From Streptomyces achromogenes (GTDB lineage Bacteria > Actinomycetota > Actinomycetes > Streptomycetales > Streptomycetaceae): a stretch of DNA of 64,000 nucleotides. Position numbers and translations under genes: made by a program. Position 1 is the stretch's first letter. Every line of letters begins with the position of its first letter. This document shows positions 38,471 through 47,482 of the stretch, piece after piece. The stretch is from assembly GCF_030816715.1 (NCBI RefSeq), contig NZ_JAUSYH010000001.1, positions 4,092,001 to 4,156,000 of the forward strand, written 5' to 3'. Under the pieces are notes generated by a model, which saw only the letters and a list, made by a program, of their open reading frames with translations, was not told the origin of the DNA and did no database searches.

Positions 38471-39589
38471 TCAGGATGGCTGGACCTGGTCGAAGAAGGC
38501 GAGGGCTTCGGCGGGGTCCGGGCTCACGAGGCGCTCCAGGCCTGCCGTCGTGATCTTCGCCCACCTTCCGGCCCGCTCCCACATCCGTTCCTCGAAGGCG
38601 CGGACGGCGTCGTCCAGATCCTCGGGGCCGGCGGCGATGGACTCCGCGAGTTCGGCGCCTTCCAGCATCGCGAGGTTCGCGCCCGCCCCCAACGGCGGCA
38701 TCAGGTGGGCGGCGTCGCCCAGCAGCGTCACCCCGGGGACATGGGTCCAGGTGTGGGACACGGGCAGGATGTGAAGGGGGCGGTGGACGAACACGGTGCC
38801 GCGGTGGAGGAGGTCGAGGACGGGAGCGGCCCAGCCGTCGAACAGGGCCAGCAGGCTCGAGCGCACGGCCACGGCGTCGGCCGTGTCCAGGTTCGTGTGC
38901 CAGTCCAGCGACGCGCGGAACTTGGCGTACACCTTGACGTGGCCGCCGCTGTTGCGCTGGGCGACGAGGGAGCGGTTCACGCCGTACACGGCCACGGAAC
39001 CGTCGCCGATCAGCCGGGCGAGGTCGGGATGCCGGGTGTCGACGTCGTCGAGGGAGGTCTCGACCGTGGTGACGCCGGTGTAGTGCGGCGTCACCGGCGA
39101 GACCGCCGGGCGGACTCGGGACCAGGCGCCGTCAGCGCCGACCACGAGGTCGAACGTCTCCTGTCGCCCGTCCGTGAAATGGACCCGTACGCCGTCCCCG
39201 GTCCCTGGCACCACCTGCGTCACGCCCCGCCCCCACTGGACGTCGAGCGGGCCGAGCAGCAGGTCACGGAGTTGCCCGCGGTCGATCTCGGGGTTGGCCC
39301 GGTCGTCCGGACGGGGTCGCCAGTCGCGCAGGACGGTCCCGGTCGTGTCCAGGATGCGCATGGCCTGCCCCTCGGAACGGGACAGCTCCTGGAACTCCGC
39401 CATCAGCCCCGCCTTGTCCAATGCGAGCTGGCCCAGCCCTGCGTGCAGGTCCAGCGTGCCGCCCGGGGGGCGGGCGTCGGGGGCGGGGTCGCGTTCGAGG
39501 ACGGTGACCGGGTGACCATGGCGGTGCAGGACGCGGGCGAGGGTGAGGCCGCCGGGACCCCCGCCGACCACTGCGATGCGATGTCTCAT
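38471..39589 (-). CDS. TetX-like FAD-dependent monooxygenase
   Basis: 372 residues, class A flavin monooxygenase. GGGPGG at 9-14, GADGAWS, and the GD motif LLGDAAHLMPPLGAGAN. Beyond the general fold it shares segments typical of TetX tetracycline-inactivating enzymes: PGGTLDLHAGLGQLALDKAG near 43-62 and NPEIDRGQLRDLLL near 103. The gene is divergent from a TetR regulator with a tetracycline-repressor-type C-terminal domain, an arrangement of small-molecule defence genes. Substrate not proven; other polycyclic aromatics are possible. ATG 39589 preferred. Confidence 0.85.
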   Translation of the reverse strand: MRHRIAVVGGGPGGLTLARVLHRHGHPVTVLERDPAPDARPPGGTLDLHAGLGQLALDKAGLMAEFQELSRSEGQAMRILDTTGTVLRDWRPRPDDRANPEIDRGQLRDLLLGPLDVQWGRGVTQVVPGTGDGVRVHFTDGRQETFDLVVGADGAWSRVRPAVSPVTPHYTGVTTVETSLDDVDTRHPDLARLIGDGSVAVYGVNRSLVAQRNSGGHVKVYAKFRASLDWHTNLDTADAVAVRSSLLALFDGWAAPVLDLLHRGTVFVHRPLHILPVSHTWTHVPGVTLLGDAAHLMPPLGAGANLAMLEGAELAESIAAGPEDLDDAVRAFEERMWERAGRWAKITTAGLERLVSPDPAEALAFFDQVQPS

Positions 39590-39591
39590 GC

Positions 39592-39624
39592 CGATACACT
39601 GTATTGACACATGACGATGTATCG
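39592..39624. promoter_or_regulatory. Operator region between TetX-like and TetR genes
   Basis: Inverted repeat CGATACA (39592-39598) / TGTATCG (39618-39624). The left half is also part of an 11-bp near-palindrome ATACACTGTAT (39594-39604). A plus-strand -35 TTGACA (39604-39609) lies inside. Placement between divergent genes fits TetR auto-repression. Confidence 0.7.
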
Positions 39625-39642
39625 CAAGAGTACGGTGTGACC

Positions 39643-40335
39643 ATGACTGTGTGGGACCGGCCGGAGCCGCCGACTCGACCCGTGCCGCTCGACCGGGAGC
39701 GGATCGTCGCCGCCGCCGTCGCGCTGGCCGACGCGGGCGGCCTGGAGGCGGTGTCCCTCCGCAAGGTCGCCGCCCGGCTGAACGCCGGCCCGATGCGGCT
39801 GTACGGATACATCTCCACCAAGGAGGAGTTGTTCGACCTCATGGTGGACGAGGTCCAGGCCGAGATCCTCCCCGAGGAGAAGCCCGGCGACTGGCGGGAG
39901 ACACTGCGCGTCCTCGCTCACCGCACCAGGCGGGCCGCTCTCCGTCACGAATGGCTGGCCGACCTGCTCGGCGGCCGCCCGGCCCTGGGCCCGAACGGCC
40001 TCGCCGTGACCGAGGCCACGCTGGCCGCCCTCGACGGCCTCGCCGACGTCGACACCGTCATGCGGGCGGTGGAGACCGTCAGCGCCTACTTCACCGGCGC
40101 GATCAGGCGCGAGATCGCGAACCTGCGGGCCGAGCGTGCCACGGGCCTGTCCAAGCGCGACTGGCAGCGCGCCTCCGGGCCGCATGTCACGAGAATGCTG
40201 GCCACAGGCCGCTTCCCGGCGCTGGCCAAGGCCGTGCACGACGGCACGGACATGGACGCCGAGGCAACGTTCGCGACCGGCCTGGACTGGGTTCTCGACG
40301 CCGTGGCCGCCAAACTCGCCCGGCCGCCGGCGTGA
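39643..40335 (+). CDS. TetR-family regulator with TetR_C-type ligand domain
   Basis: 230 residues. Helix-turn-helix at about 20-65 (RERIVAAAVALADAGGLEAV, SLRKVAARLNAGPMRLYGYI); the recognition-helix form GPMxLYxxI and the long C-terminal domain are those of TetR_C (Tet repressor type). Ends with a D-rich ligand-pocket helix (GTDMDAEATFATGLDWVLD). Divergent from the TetX-like enzyme with shared operator, so it most likely represses both until its inducer binds. ATG 39643. Confidence 0.9.
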   Translation: MTVWDRPEPPTRPVPLDRERIVAAAVALADAGGLEAVSLRKVAARLNAGPMRLYGYISTKEELFDLMVDEVQAEILPEEKPGDWRETLRVLAHRTRRAALRHEWLADLLGGRPALGPNGLAVTEATLAALDGLADVDTVMRAVETVSAYFTGAIRREIANLRAERATGLSKRDWQRASGPHVTRMLATGRFPALAKAVHDGTDMDAEATFATGLDWVLDAVAAKLARPPA

Positions 40336-40383
40336 CGCCCGGCTCCGGCCGAATCCGCGCGGGGCTCGGGTTTCGGACGGTAG

Positions 40384-40429
40384 TGCCACCACAGGCCGCG
40401 CGGTCCATGCCACCACAGGCCGCGCGGTC
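40384..40429 (+). repeat. 22-bp direct repeat, two perfect copies
   Basis: A 22-nt segment starting TGCCACCACAGGCC is repeated exactly at 40384-40405 and 40408-40429 with a 2-nt spacer, between the TetR gene and the SRPBCC gene. Function unknown; it may be a duplicated regulator site or slippage. Confidence 0.95.
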
Positions 40430-40487
40430 TTGGACCGGAACCCCTTTCCCCGCACCGCACATCCAGAGACCTATCGGGAGTAACCCT

Positions 40488-40964
40488 GTGGCACGCCTGT
40501 GGGAACTGCAGGAAAGCATCGTCGTCGACGCTCCCCGCGCAGAGGTGTACGCGGCGCTGTCCCATCTGCGGAACATGGGCAGATGGAGCCCGGAATGCTT
40601 CTACGTGTGGCATCGCGGCACGACGGCACGCGAAGGAACCGGATTCGTGGGGTTCAACCGCAAGGGCCTTCTCGTGTGGTTCACGACCTGCCGGGTCACC
40701 GTGGCCGACGCGCCCCACGAGTTCGCGTTCCGGGTCAGCACCTTCGGCCTGCCCGTGGCCCTGTGGGGCTACCGGCTCGAGCCGGAGGGTGACGGGACCC
40801 TCGTCACCGAGTACTGGCAGGACCTGCGGAGCGGGGCCGGTTCGCGCGTCACGGAGCTGCTCGGACTCCTGTTCACCGGCACCCGCCCCGAGGCCCGTGC
40901 GGCGGCCAACCGGGCTGGCATGCGCACCACGCTGCTGCGGCTGAGGCAAACCGTGACGGCCTGA
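40488..40964 (+). CDS. SRPBCC (START-like) family protein
   Basis: 158 residues with the polyketide-cyclase/SRPBCC hydrophobic-cavity fold: ESIVVDAPRAEVYAALSHLRNMGRWSPE at the start, a central beta sheet, and a long C-terminal helix (RAGMRTTLLRLRQTV). GTG 40488 follows CGGGAG at 7 nt. Such proteins bind lipids or aromatic ligands; function here unknown. It follows the TetR gene on the same strand after 152 nt. Confidence 0.85.
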   Translation: MARLWELQESIVVDAPRAEVYAALSHLRNMGRWSPECFYVWHRGTTAREGTGFVGFNRKGLLVWFTTCRVTVADAPHEFAFRVSTFGLPVALWGYRLEPEGDGTLVTEYWQDLRSGAGSRVTELLGLLFTGTRPEARAAANRAGMRTTLLRLRQTVTA

Positions 40965-41075
40965 CGGATCGACAGACCGACGGAGAGGCGGCTCTGCTCG
41001 TGAAGCCCACCGCGGCTGCCCGCCACCTGACGGCCCGCCCCGCCCGCCTCACCGCCCCTCCCACGGCAGGGCCCG

Positions 41076-43166
41076 TCAGCCCTCCGCCTCCCACGGCAGG
41101 GCCCGTTCGTGCACCACGTCCAGGCGGGAGACCGCGCGGGTGAGGACCACGTAGAGGCGGTTCAGGCCGCGGTGCTCCGACTCCGCGACGGCCGCCGGTT
41201 CGACGGCGACGACGTGGTCGTACTCCAGGCCCTTGACGAGGGTCGCGGGGACCACCGTCACCCGGGCGGGCGGGTCCTGCGGGCCGGCGGCCGGGACGCC
41301 GGACGCGGTGAGGGCCTCACGGATCGCGTCGGCCTGGGAGTCCGCGGCGATGACGCCGACCGAGCCCTCGTGGGTGAGCGCGTCGCGGACGGCGGCGGCG
41401 ACCGCGGACGGGAGGTCGCCGTCGGCCCGCCGCACGCGCAGTGCGCCGTCCCGGCGCAGGGAGCGGGCCCGGGGCACCTCGGCGTCGAGGCGGTCCAGGA
41501 GGCGGTCCGCGAGGGCGAGCACGGCGGCCGGGACGCGGAAGCCCGTGGTCAGCGGCACGATCGTGGCGTCCGGCTTGCCCAGGTGGGTCAGCTGGACCTG
41601 CCAGGAGGACGCCGCCCAGTCCGTGGTGCCCTGGGCCAGGTCGCCGAGGACCGTGAGCGAGCCGAAGCGGACCCGGCGGGCGACGGCCCGGCACTCCATC
41701 GGCGAGAGGTCCTGGGCCTCGTCGACGACGACATGACCGTATCCCCGTGGATGGTCCAGCAGGCCGGCGATCTCGTCGAGGAGGACGAGGTCGGCGGCCG
41801 ACCAGCGTGCCGACTTCGGGGTGCGGGGCGGGCGCGGCCAGTGCAGGGCCCGCTGTTCGTCGGGGTCCAGGAGGCCGTCCGCGGCCCGGGCCAGTTCCTG
41901 CGGGTCGGTGAGGAGCCGGGCCAGCACCTCCGCCGGCCGCGCCTTCGGCCACACCCTCTCCACGCAGGCGCTCACCGGCGCGGCCCGTTCGATCCGGCGC
42001 GTCCAGGAGGCCGGACGGGGCCCGCTGCGGCGTTCCACCTGTTCCTGGATCCGGCGCACGATCCGGGCCCGTACCCGCTCACGGCCGGTGTCGTAGGGCG
42101 GCTCCTCGGCCAGCACGGTGGCGACGATCTCCGTCAGCACCCGGCCGGCGATGCGCCGGTGACCGGAGCCCTCCGGGATGTGCAGGTCCTCGGCGCGGTC
42201 GGCCGCCACCCGTCCGTACACGGCCCGCCGCAGCACCTCGGCCATCCGCGGGTCGTGCTTGACGGCGGCGGTCCGCTCGGGGTCGGTGCCGGTCAGCCGG
42301 TGGCCGGCGGCGATCTCGTCCTGGAGCGTCGACTGGCGGACGCCGGTCTCACCGAGGGAGGGGAGCACCTCGGCGATGTAGGAGAGGAAGGCGCGGTGGG
42401 GGCCCAGGATCAGCAGACCGCCGCGCCGGATGCGGCGCGGGTGGGTGTAGAGGAGATAGGCCGCCCGGTGCAGGCCGACCGCGGTCTTGCCGGTGCCGGG
42501 GGCGCCCTGCACGCACACCGATACGGCGAGGTCCCCGCGCACGAGGTCGTCCTGCTCGGGCTGGATGGTCGCGGCGATGTCCCGCATGGGGCCCACCCGG
42601 GGGCGTTCGATCTCGCGCGCGACGATGCCGCCGCCCGGCCCGCCGACGCCGGCGCTCGGGTTCACGCCGCCCCCGCTCGCGTTCCCGCTGCCCCCGTCCA
42701 GCCGTTCGTCCTCCAGGCCCGTCAGGTCGGCGGAGTCGCCCCGGCTGCCCAGGGCCCAGCCGAACCGTCGCCGTACGGCCACGCCCTGCGGGTCGCGGAC
42801 GCTCGCCTGGTAGAAGGCGCGGGAGACGGGGGCGCGCCAGTCGACGACGAGCGGCGGGGCGGCCGGGTGCTCGCTGACGCGGAGCCGTCCGATGTGGTGG
42901 GCGAGGCCCTCGTGCGCGCCGCCCGTGCCGTGCGCGAAGTCGAGCCGACCGAAGAACAGCGGGCCTTCCGGCAGTTCGTGCAGGGCTTTGGCATGGCTGC
43001 GCAGCTGGTAGCCGAGGACTTCGGCGTCGGCGCCGGAGGCGGAGACGTCCTCGCCGGTGGCCACCTGGAGGTCGGCGCCCGCGACCATGGCGGCGAAGGC
43101 GGCCCGGCAGGCGTCGTGGTGGGCACGTTCGGCGTGAAGGGCGGTGTCGAGGTCGGGTGCCGTCAT
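41076..43166 (-). CDS. HelD/UvrD-type helicase, probable RNA-polymerase-associated
   Basis: 696 residues. Superfamily 1 ATPase core with Walker A QGAPGTGKTAVGLHRAAY near 218, Walker B VVDEAQDLSPME, and a C-terminal TLVKGLEYDHVVAVEP with QxxR-type LYVVLTRA. The N-terminal 60 residues are a coiled coil (ERAHHDACRAAFAAM) as in HelD proteins, which insert into RNA polymerase and recycle it; some Streptomyces members (HelR) protect the enzyme from rifamycins. A Gly/Ser insert (about 155-180) replaces part of the linker. I did not find the 19-bp rifamycin-associated promoter element upstream, so a rifamycin role is open. Confidence 0.88.
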   Translation of the reverse strand: MTAPDLDTALHAERAHHDACRAAFAAMVAGADLQVATGEDVSASGADAEVLGYQLRSHAKALHELPEGPLFFGRLDFAHGTGGAHEGLAHHIGRLRVSEHPAAPPLVVDWRAPVSRAFYQASVRDPQGVAVRRRFGWALGSRGDSADLTGLEDERLDGGSGNASGGGVNPSAGVGGPGGGIVAREIERPRVGPMRDIAATIQPEQDDLVRGDLAVSVCVQGAPGTGKTAVGLHRAAYLLYTHPRRIRRGGLLILGPHRAFLSYIAEVLPSLGETGVRQSTLQDEIAAGHRLTGTDPERTAAVKHDPRMAEVLRRAVYGRVAADRAEDLHIPEGSGHRRIAGRVLTEIVATVLAEEPPYDTGRERVRARIVRRIQEQVERRSGPRPASWTRRIERAAPVSACVERVWPKARPAEVLARLLTDPQELARAADGLLDPDEQRALHWPRPPRTPKSARWSAADLVLLDEIAGLLDHPRGYGHVVVDEAQDLSPMECRAVARRVRFGSLTVLGDLAQGTTDWAASSWQVQLTHLGKPDATIVPLTTGFRVPAAVLALADRLLDRLDAEVPRARSLRRDGALRVRRADGDLPSAVAAAVRDALTHEGSVGVIAADSQADAIREALTASGVPAAGPQDPPARVTVVPATLVKGLEYDHVVAVEPAAVAESEHRGLNRLYVVLTRAVSRLDVVHERALPWEAEG

Positions 43167-43222
43167 ACGGCGAGGATACCGAAAAGCGTTACCCGGTTAC
43201 ATTTTTTATGTGGTCACGTTAT

Positions 43223-43870
43223 CTATTCGGCAAGGGAGGTACGGGCGAGTTGCGGCAGCCCCGTTTCCAACATGCCGAAGGCCCGCTCGGCCGCGGCCAC
43301 CGCGTCCCCCCGCACATCCTCCAGCCGCTCGCCCGCCGCGACCCGGCGCCAGGTGTACTCGGCGAGGATCCGTCGGACGGCGATGATCTGGCCGGCCGCC
43401 AGCCGGGCGTCGAGGGCGGTGGGCAGGTCGTCCGCGAGGGCCTCGGCGAGGGCCGCCTCCGAACGCTCCAGATAGCCGTGCAGCCGGGCGACGAGGGAGG
43501 GGGTGCCGTAGAGGAGGTCGTAGAAGGCCCGCACGTGCGGGTGGTCGTTGAGGCCGGTGACGGGGTCCTCGGCGGCCAGCCCGTCGAGGAAGTGCCGGCG
43601 CAGGGCGACGAGCGGCGCGACCCCCTCGGCGCGCGCCCCGGCGACGACGCGTGCCGCCTCCCCCTCGTGATCGGCGATCTGGTGCAGGACCAGATCCTCC
43701 TTGGTCGGGAAGTACCGGAACAGGGTCGGCTTGGAGATCTCGGCCGCGGCGGCCACCTCGGCGACGGACACCGCGTCGAAGCCGCGCTCGAGAAAGAGCC
43801 GGACGGCGACCTCCGACACGGCCCTGTACATCCGCTGCCTCTTGCGCTCACGCAGCCCGGTCGCACTCAT
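43223..43870 (-). CDS. TetR-family transcriptional regulator
   Basis: 215 residues. Helix-turn-helix at about 10-55 (GLRERKRQRMYRAVSEVAVR, VAEVAAAAEISKPTLFRYFP, TKEDLV). C-terminal domain not recognised. Encoded just upstream of the helicase on the same strand with a 56-nt gap that contains three GTTAY units (43187-43224: GTTACCCGGTTAC, then CGTTATC), a possible operator controlling the helicase. Confidence 0.9.
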   Translation of the reverse strand: MSATGLRERKRQRMYRAVSEVAVRLFLERGFDAVSVAEVAAAAEISKPTLFRYFPTKEDLVLHQIADHEGEAARVVAGARAEGVAPLVALRRHFLDGLAAEDPVTGLNDHPHVRAFYDLLYGTPSLVARLHGYLERSEAALAEALADDLPTALDARLAAGQIIAVRRILAEYTWRRVAAGERLEDVRGDAVAAAERAFGMLETGLPQLARTSLAE

Positions 43871-44025
43871 GGGAGGAGCGTACGGGGCGGCGCCGAGCCG
43901 TCCGCCGGGATCACCTTTCCGGCGCCGCGCAGCAGCACCGGCCGGGACGCGGGGACGCGGCGACGCCGGGCGTCAACTGACCCTGGCCCGAACCGTGTTC
44001 GACGCACGAACAGACCATGGTCGCC

Positions 44026-46206
44026 CTAGGCCAGGGCCCGGGCAAGATAGGGGTTCGCGGCCGCCGGGAGAGAGAGGCCGAGGGAAGCGATGGCGGTCGC
44101 GAGGGTGTCGGCGTAGGAGTTGACGGCCCGGCGGACGTTGGGGGCGTCCAGGCCCGACCCTGTCGCGAGACGGTCGAGATCGATGTACGCAGAACGGATG
44201 ACCTCGATCCGGCGGTATACGGTCCAGTCCTTCTCCGAGTCCCTGGTGTACTCCGGTGCCAGCTGCCGTTGCCACCGCAGGAACATCCGTTCCCTGATCT
44301 CCGGTCTCGTGGGGGTCAGGTGCATGTGCCGGACCAGGTCGTAGAGCGGATCGCCGACCAGGGCCATCTCCCAGTCGATGATCGTCAGCGCCAAGGCGTC
44401 GTCGCGGCGCACCAGGTTCCAGGGGTTGAGGTCGCCGTGCAGCAGCGCCGGCGCGCGACGGCTCACCCGGTGGCGGAAAAGGATTTCCCGAAGGCGCTGC
44501 TCGTCGGGCAGCCCCAGCGTGCGGGCCAGTTGCAGCGACTTCTTCGGCAGGTCCCGGACCAGACCGACCAGCTGTTCCTTCAGCCACTCGCAGAAGTCGA
44601 CGTGCCCGGCCTGCGGGTCGATCAACACATGGTCCACCCGGGCCAGTTCGCACAACTGGTCGACCAGCGCGTCCGCCTCGTGCGGCCGCAGGCCGTCCAC
44701 CGGGTGGACGGGGGGCCGGTCGATATGGGTGCCCTCGTAGGTGTGGATGCTGAGCTGGTCGTCCGGGTAGCTCGTCCCCAGCGCAAGGACCTCGGGCGCC
44801 GCCACCCGGACGCGCGACTTCTGGATCGCCTGCAGGACGACATGCTCACTCAGGTATCTGGGCTCCCGGCGCGAGACGTCCGGCAGTTTGCGCCGCACGA
44901 CCACAGGAGTCCGCATGCCCTGCACCAGGACCACCGAGTTGAGGTGCGCGGTTCCCTTGAAGACCCGGTGCGCCGGAGCTGCTCCCTCCACGGCCAGTGC
45001 CTCCAGCACAGCGGACCCCGGGAAGCGGGGGTTCTCGGGAAGGCGCGGATCCGGCGTCCAGCCGAAGGCCTTCCTGCTCCAGTCCTGGTCGCTCACCACC
45101 CTGTCGCGCCGCGACACCCGCCACCGGAACAGCGCACGTCCGATCTCGCCCTCCGCCGGGACGTTCCGCAGTCGCAGTGGCTCCTCCGCCGCGATCAGCG
45201 CCCGGCGCACCTCCACCGTCGCCTCGTCGAGGCTCTTGCCGGTGCACGACTCCTGCAGCGACCGCGCGGCACGCATCACGTCCGGATAGACCGACTGGGC
45301 CCGCTCGAAGGCCAGATAGTGGCGCAGATCCTTGCCGTAACCCTTGGCGGCGCCGGGCCGGAAACGGCAGATGGCCTCCGCCCACGCGTCGATCACCTCC
45401 TCCCACTGGTGATCCGGGTAGTGCATGCGCACCAGATGTGTGGCGAGGTCGTGCAGCGGGTCTCCCCAGGTCGCCAGCTCCCAGTCGACGCAGACCAGGG
45501 GCGGTGCGCCGTCGTACGACACGATCACGTTGTCCCGGTGCAGATCCGCGTGGAGCAGGCTGTACGGCCGCCGGGTCATCGCGGGCACTCGCTCGGCGAA
45601 GCGGAGCAGGGCGTCGTCGGAGATGCCCAGCGCCTTGAACAGACCGCCGAACTCGGCCCAGTTGGGCTTGCGGATCTGTTCGTCGGCGCAGTGGGCCAAG
45701 GTCTTCAGGAAGCCCTGGCCGTCAGTGTGGTTGGCAGGCCAGGAACCCGGCAGCGGCGGCAGGGCCTGCCGCCGCACCTGGGTCATCTGTCCCAGGAGAC
45801 CGGCGAGCGCCCTGAGCAGCAGGGTGTCGACAGGCTTACCGTTTCCGCAGACGGTGGAGAGCGGAACGCCCTCCACATAGCTGTGAAGGGCGTAGCCGTG
45901 CGCTTTGACCAGGCATTCCGGCGCGTGCGGCAGGACGCCCTGGACGGCTTTCAGGATGGCCGCCTCGTCCTGCCAGGTCCTGATCACCACCGGCAGCGCG
46001 TCGGAGCGCCGGGTGCGCACGACCACCGAGGTGCCGGGGGCGCGGCCCACGAGCGGGGCGACGTCATCCGTCAGCGGCAGCACGTAGTTGCGATTGTGGT
46101 GGCCGCTGGACTCCCGGGTCGACACGGCGGCCTTGAAGAAAGCCCGCAGTGCTCCCTGAGCGGCTCGTTCCCCGAGCTGACGAGGGGGAACAAGGTGGTC
46201 GACCAC
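44026..46206 (-). CDS. Tandem double phosphotransferase (APH fold) protein
   Basis: About 726 residues containing two complete aminoglycoside-phosphotransferase/choline-kinase-like domains. Each has its own catalytic loop and metal site: HADLHRDN near 219 with VDWELATWGDP, and HGDLNPWN near 592 with IDWEMALVGDP. Single-domain enzymes are the rule, so this is a natural fusion or internal duplication; the halves are diverged. Substrate unknown (small-molecule or sugar/amine kinase). GTG 46206 is favoured by the upstream CCGGAG; ATG 46311 would add 35 unlikely residues. It follows a DevA-like regulator 200 nt upstream on the same strand, which may control it. Confidence 0.8.
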   Translation of the reverse strand: MVDHLVPPRQLGERAAQGALRAFFKAAVSTRESSGHHNRNYVLPLTDDVAPLVGRAPGTSVVVRTRRSDALPVVIRTWQDEAAILKAVQGVLPHAPECLVKAHGYALHSYVEGVPLSTVCGNGKPVDTLLLRALAGLLGQMTQVRRQALPPLPGSWPANHTDGQGFLKTLAHCADEQIRKPNWAEFGGLFKALGISDDALLRFAERVPAMTRRPYSLLHADLHRDNVIVSYDGAPPLVCVDWELATWGDPLHDLATHLVRMHYPDHQWEEVIDAWAEAICRFRPGAAKGYGKDLRHYLAFERAQSVYPDVMRAARSLQESCTGKSLDEATVEVRRALIAAEEPLRLRNVPAEGEIGRALFRWRVSRRDRVVSDQDWSRKAFGWTPDPRLPENPRFPGSAVLEALAVEGAAPAHRVFKGTAHLNSVVLVQGMRTPVVVRRKLPDVSRREPRYLSEHVVLQAIQKSRVRVAAPEVLALGTSYPDDQLSIHTYEGTHIDRPPVHPVDGLRPHEADALVDQLCELARVDHVLIDPQAGHVDFCEWLKEQLVGLVRDLPKKSLQLARTLGLPDEQRLREILFRHRVSRRAPALLHGDLNPWNLVRRDDALALTIIDWEMALVGDPLYDLVRHMHLTPTRPEIRERMFLRWQRQLAPEYTRDSEKDWTVYRRIEVIRSAYIDLDRLATGSGLDAPNVRRAVNSYADTLATAIASLGLSLPAAANPYLARALA

Positions 46207-46406
46207 TGGCCGCTCCGGAGATTCGCGCTGGGCATGTTTAGGGCAAACGTAAAGGTGCCGCACGACCGAAGCGATGCAAGTGAGCCAATGGGTGGTGCGC
46301 CACTCATCCACGTCAGGCCGTCCGAGACTGGCTGGTTCGCCGTCTCATACGTATGGACGGGAGCGATTGCTCGCGCGATTGAGGCATGTTAGCGCAGCCA
46401 CCGTGG

Positions 46407-47279
46407 CTATTCGGCGAGAAAGTTCCACACGGAGTCGAACCATGCCTGCCAGGTGTCGACGAAGACCGTGCCCGGCGAGTTCGGGTCCGTGTCCTTCACA
46501 TGGTGGGTGAGGGTGGCGCCGAGGCCCAGCACGTCCAGGGCGGTGATCTCTTCGCCGGAATCCAGTTCGATCTGCCGCTGGATCACCTCGTAGGGGCCGT
46601 GCAGGGCCTCCGTGCCGTTCAGCAGGTACAGCTTGAAGGCCGGCGTCAGCGGCGCGTGCCGGATCCGGACGTCGACCGCGGACACGTACTTCTCCGTCTT
46701 CAGGTCCTTCAGCACTCCGCGCAGCGAGTCCGTGTGACGGTCGGTGATGTCGTGCAGCCGGTTGCGCAGACGGTCGTCGTTCCTGTCGTCCTTGACCCGT
46801 GGATAGGGCAGGTCGAGGTCCCGGGAGGGGAGGATCATGCGCAGGCCGATGCGCCTGGGGGCTATCGAGCCGCCGCGGATCCGCTCGGCCTGCAGCCTGA
46901 TGTGCGCGTCCAGCGATTCGGACGTCAGCGTGTAGACGTCCACGGTGACGTCGGGCTGTTCGAACGCCTCGCTGAGCAGCGGACCCAGCGTCGCGCCGTG
47001 GCGCAGCCGGGTGGCTCTGGGCGTCGACGAGTGAATCCGCTGAATCTTGATCACCCGGGAGCCGCTGCCCTGGCGGGACTCGATCCAGCCCTCGTTGGCC
47101 AGTTCCCGCAGCACGCGCTGCACGGTGTCGCGGGAGACCCCGTACTCCTCGGCCAGGTCCCGCTGGGAGGGCAGGAAGGAGCGCAGCGAATAGGTGCCGT
47201 CCGTCATCCGGGCCCGCAGGTCCTCGGCGACCCGATGGAACTCCCTGCCTCCGCCGTCACCGCTCTGCTGCGCGTCCAC
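46407..47279 (-). CDS. DevA-like GntR regulator, third paralogue
   Basis: About 290 residues. N-terminal GntR winged helix (about 15-75; SFLPSQRDLAEEYGVSRDT, VQRVLRELANEGWI) and a C-terminal domain shared with the DevA and DevE homologues in this window: the strand GLRMILPSRDLDLPYP, FKLYLLNGTEAL, and the end WFDSVWNFL. Start uncertain: GTG 47279 has homologue-like length but no clear ribosome site; an upstream TTG 47327 is unlikely. Divergent from a two-helix miniprotein (47483) across a region with direct repeats and a palindrome. Ligand and targets unknown; probably developmental, by analogy to devA. Confidence 0.85.
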   Translation of the reverse strand: MDAQQSGDGGGREFHRVAEDLRARMTDGTYSLRSFLPSQRDLAEEYGVSRDTVQRVLRELANEGWIESRQGSGSRVIKIQRIHSSTPRATRLRHGATLGPLLSEAFEQPDVTVDVYTLTSESLDAHIRLQAERIRGGSIAPRRIGLRMILPSRDLDLPYPRVKDDRNDDRLRNRLHDITDRHTDSLRGVLKDLKTEKYVSAVDVRIRHAPLTPAFKLYLLNGTEALHGPYEVIQRQIELDSGEEITALDVLGLGATLTHHVKDTDPNSPGTVFVDTWQAWFDSVWNFLAE

Positions 47280-47320
47280 ACGGCGACCGTACCGCCATCC
47301 GGCCAATGGCAAACCAGTAT

Positions 47321-47437
47321 CGGTCAAGTCCTGTGTCAGACCCGGGGCAGACCTCGGTCAAGTCTCATGCAAGGCAGGCCGGTTAAGGATCAGCCGGCCA
47401 GGGGAAATCCATTTCAAGGCAACCAGTCCAATTGGAC
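47321..47437. promoter_or_regulatory. Control region between DevA-like regulator and miniprotein
   Basis: CGGTCAAGTC occurs twice in direct orientation (47321-47330 and 47355-47364), and GTCCAATTGGAC (47426-47437) is a perfect 12-bp palindrome. G+C drops here compared with the flanking genes. These are candidate binding sites for the regulator encoded at 46407-47279. Confidence 0.6.
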
Positions 47438-47482
47438 CGGTAATGGCAAGCTTCTCCGAGACTGGCAAGGAGGTGGAAGGCC

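Noticed and set aside
43167..43222. Rifamycin-associated element upstream of the helicase
   Set aside because: The 19-bp palindrome is not present in the gap or visibly nearby.
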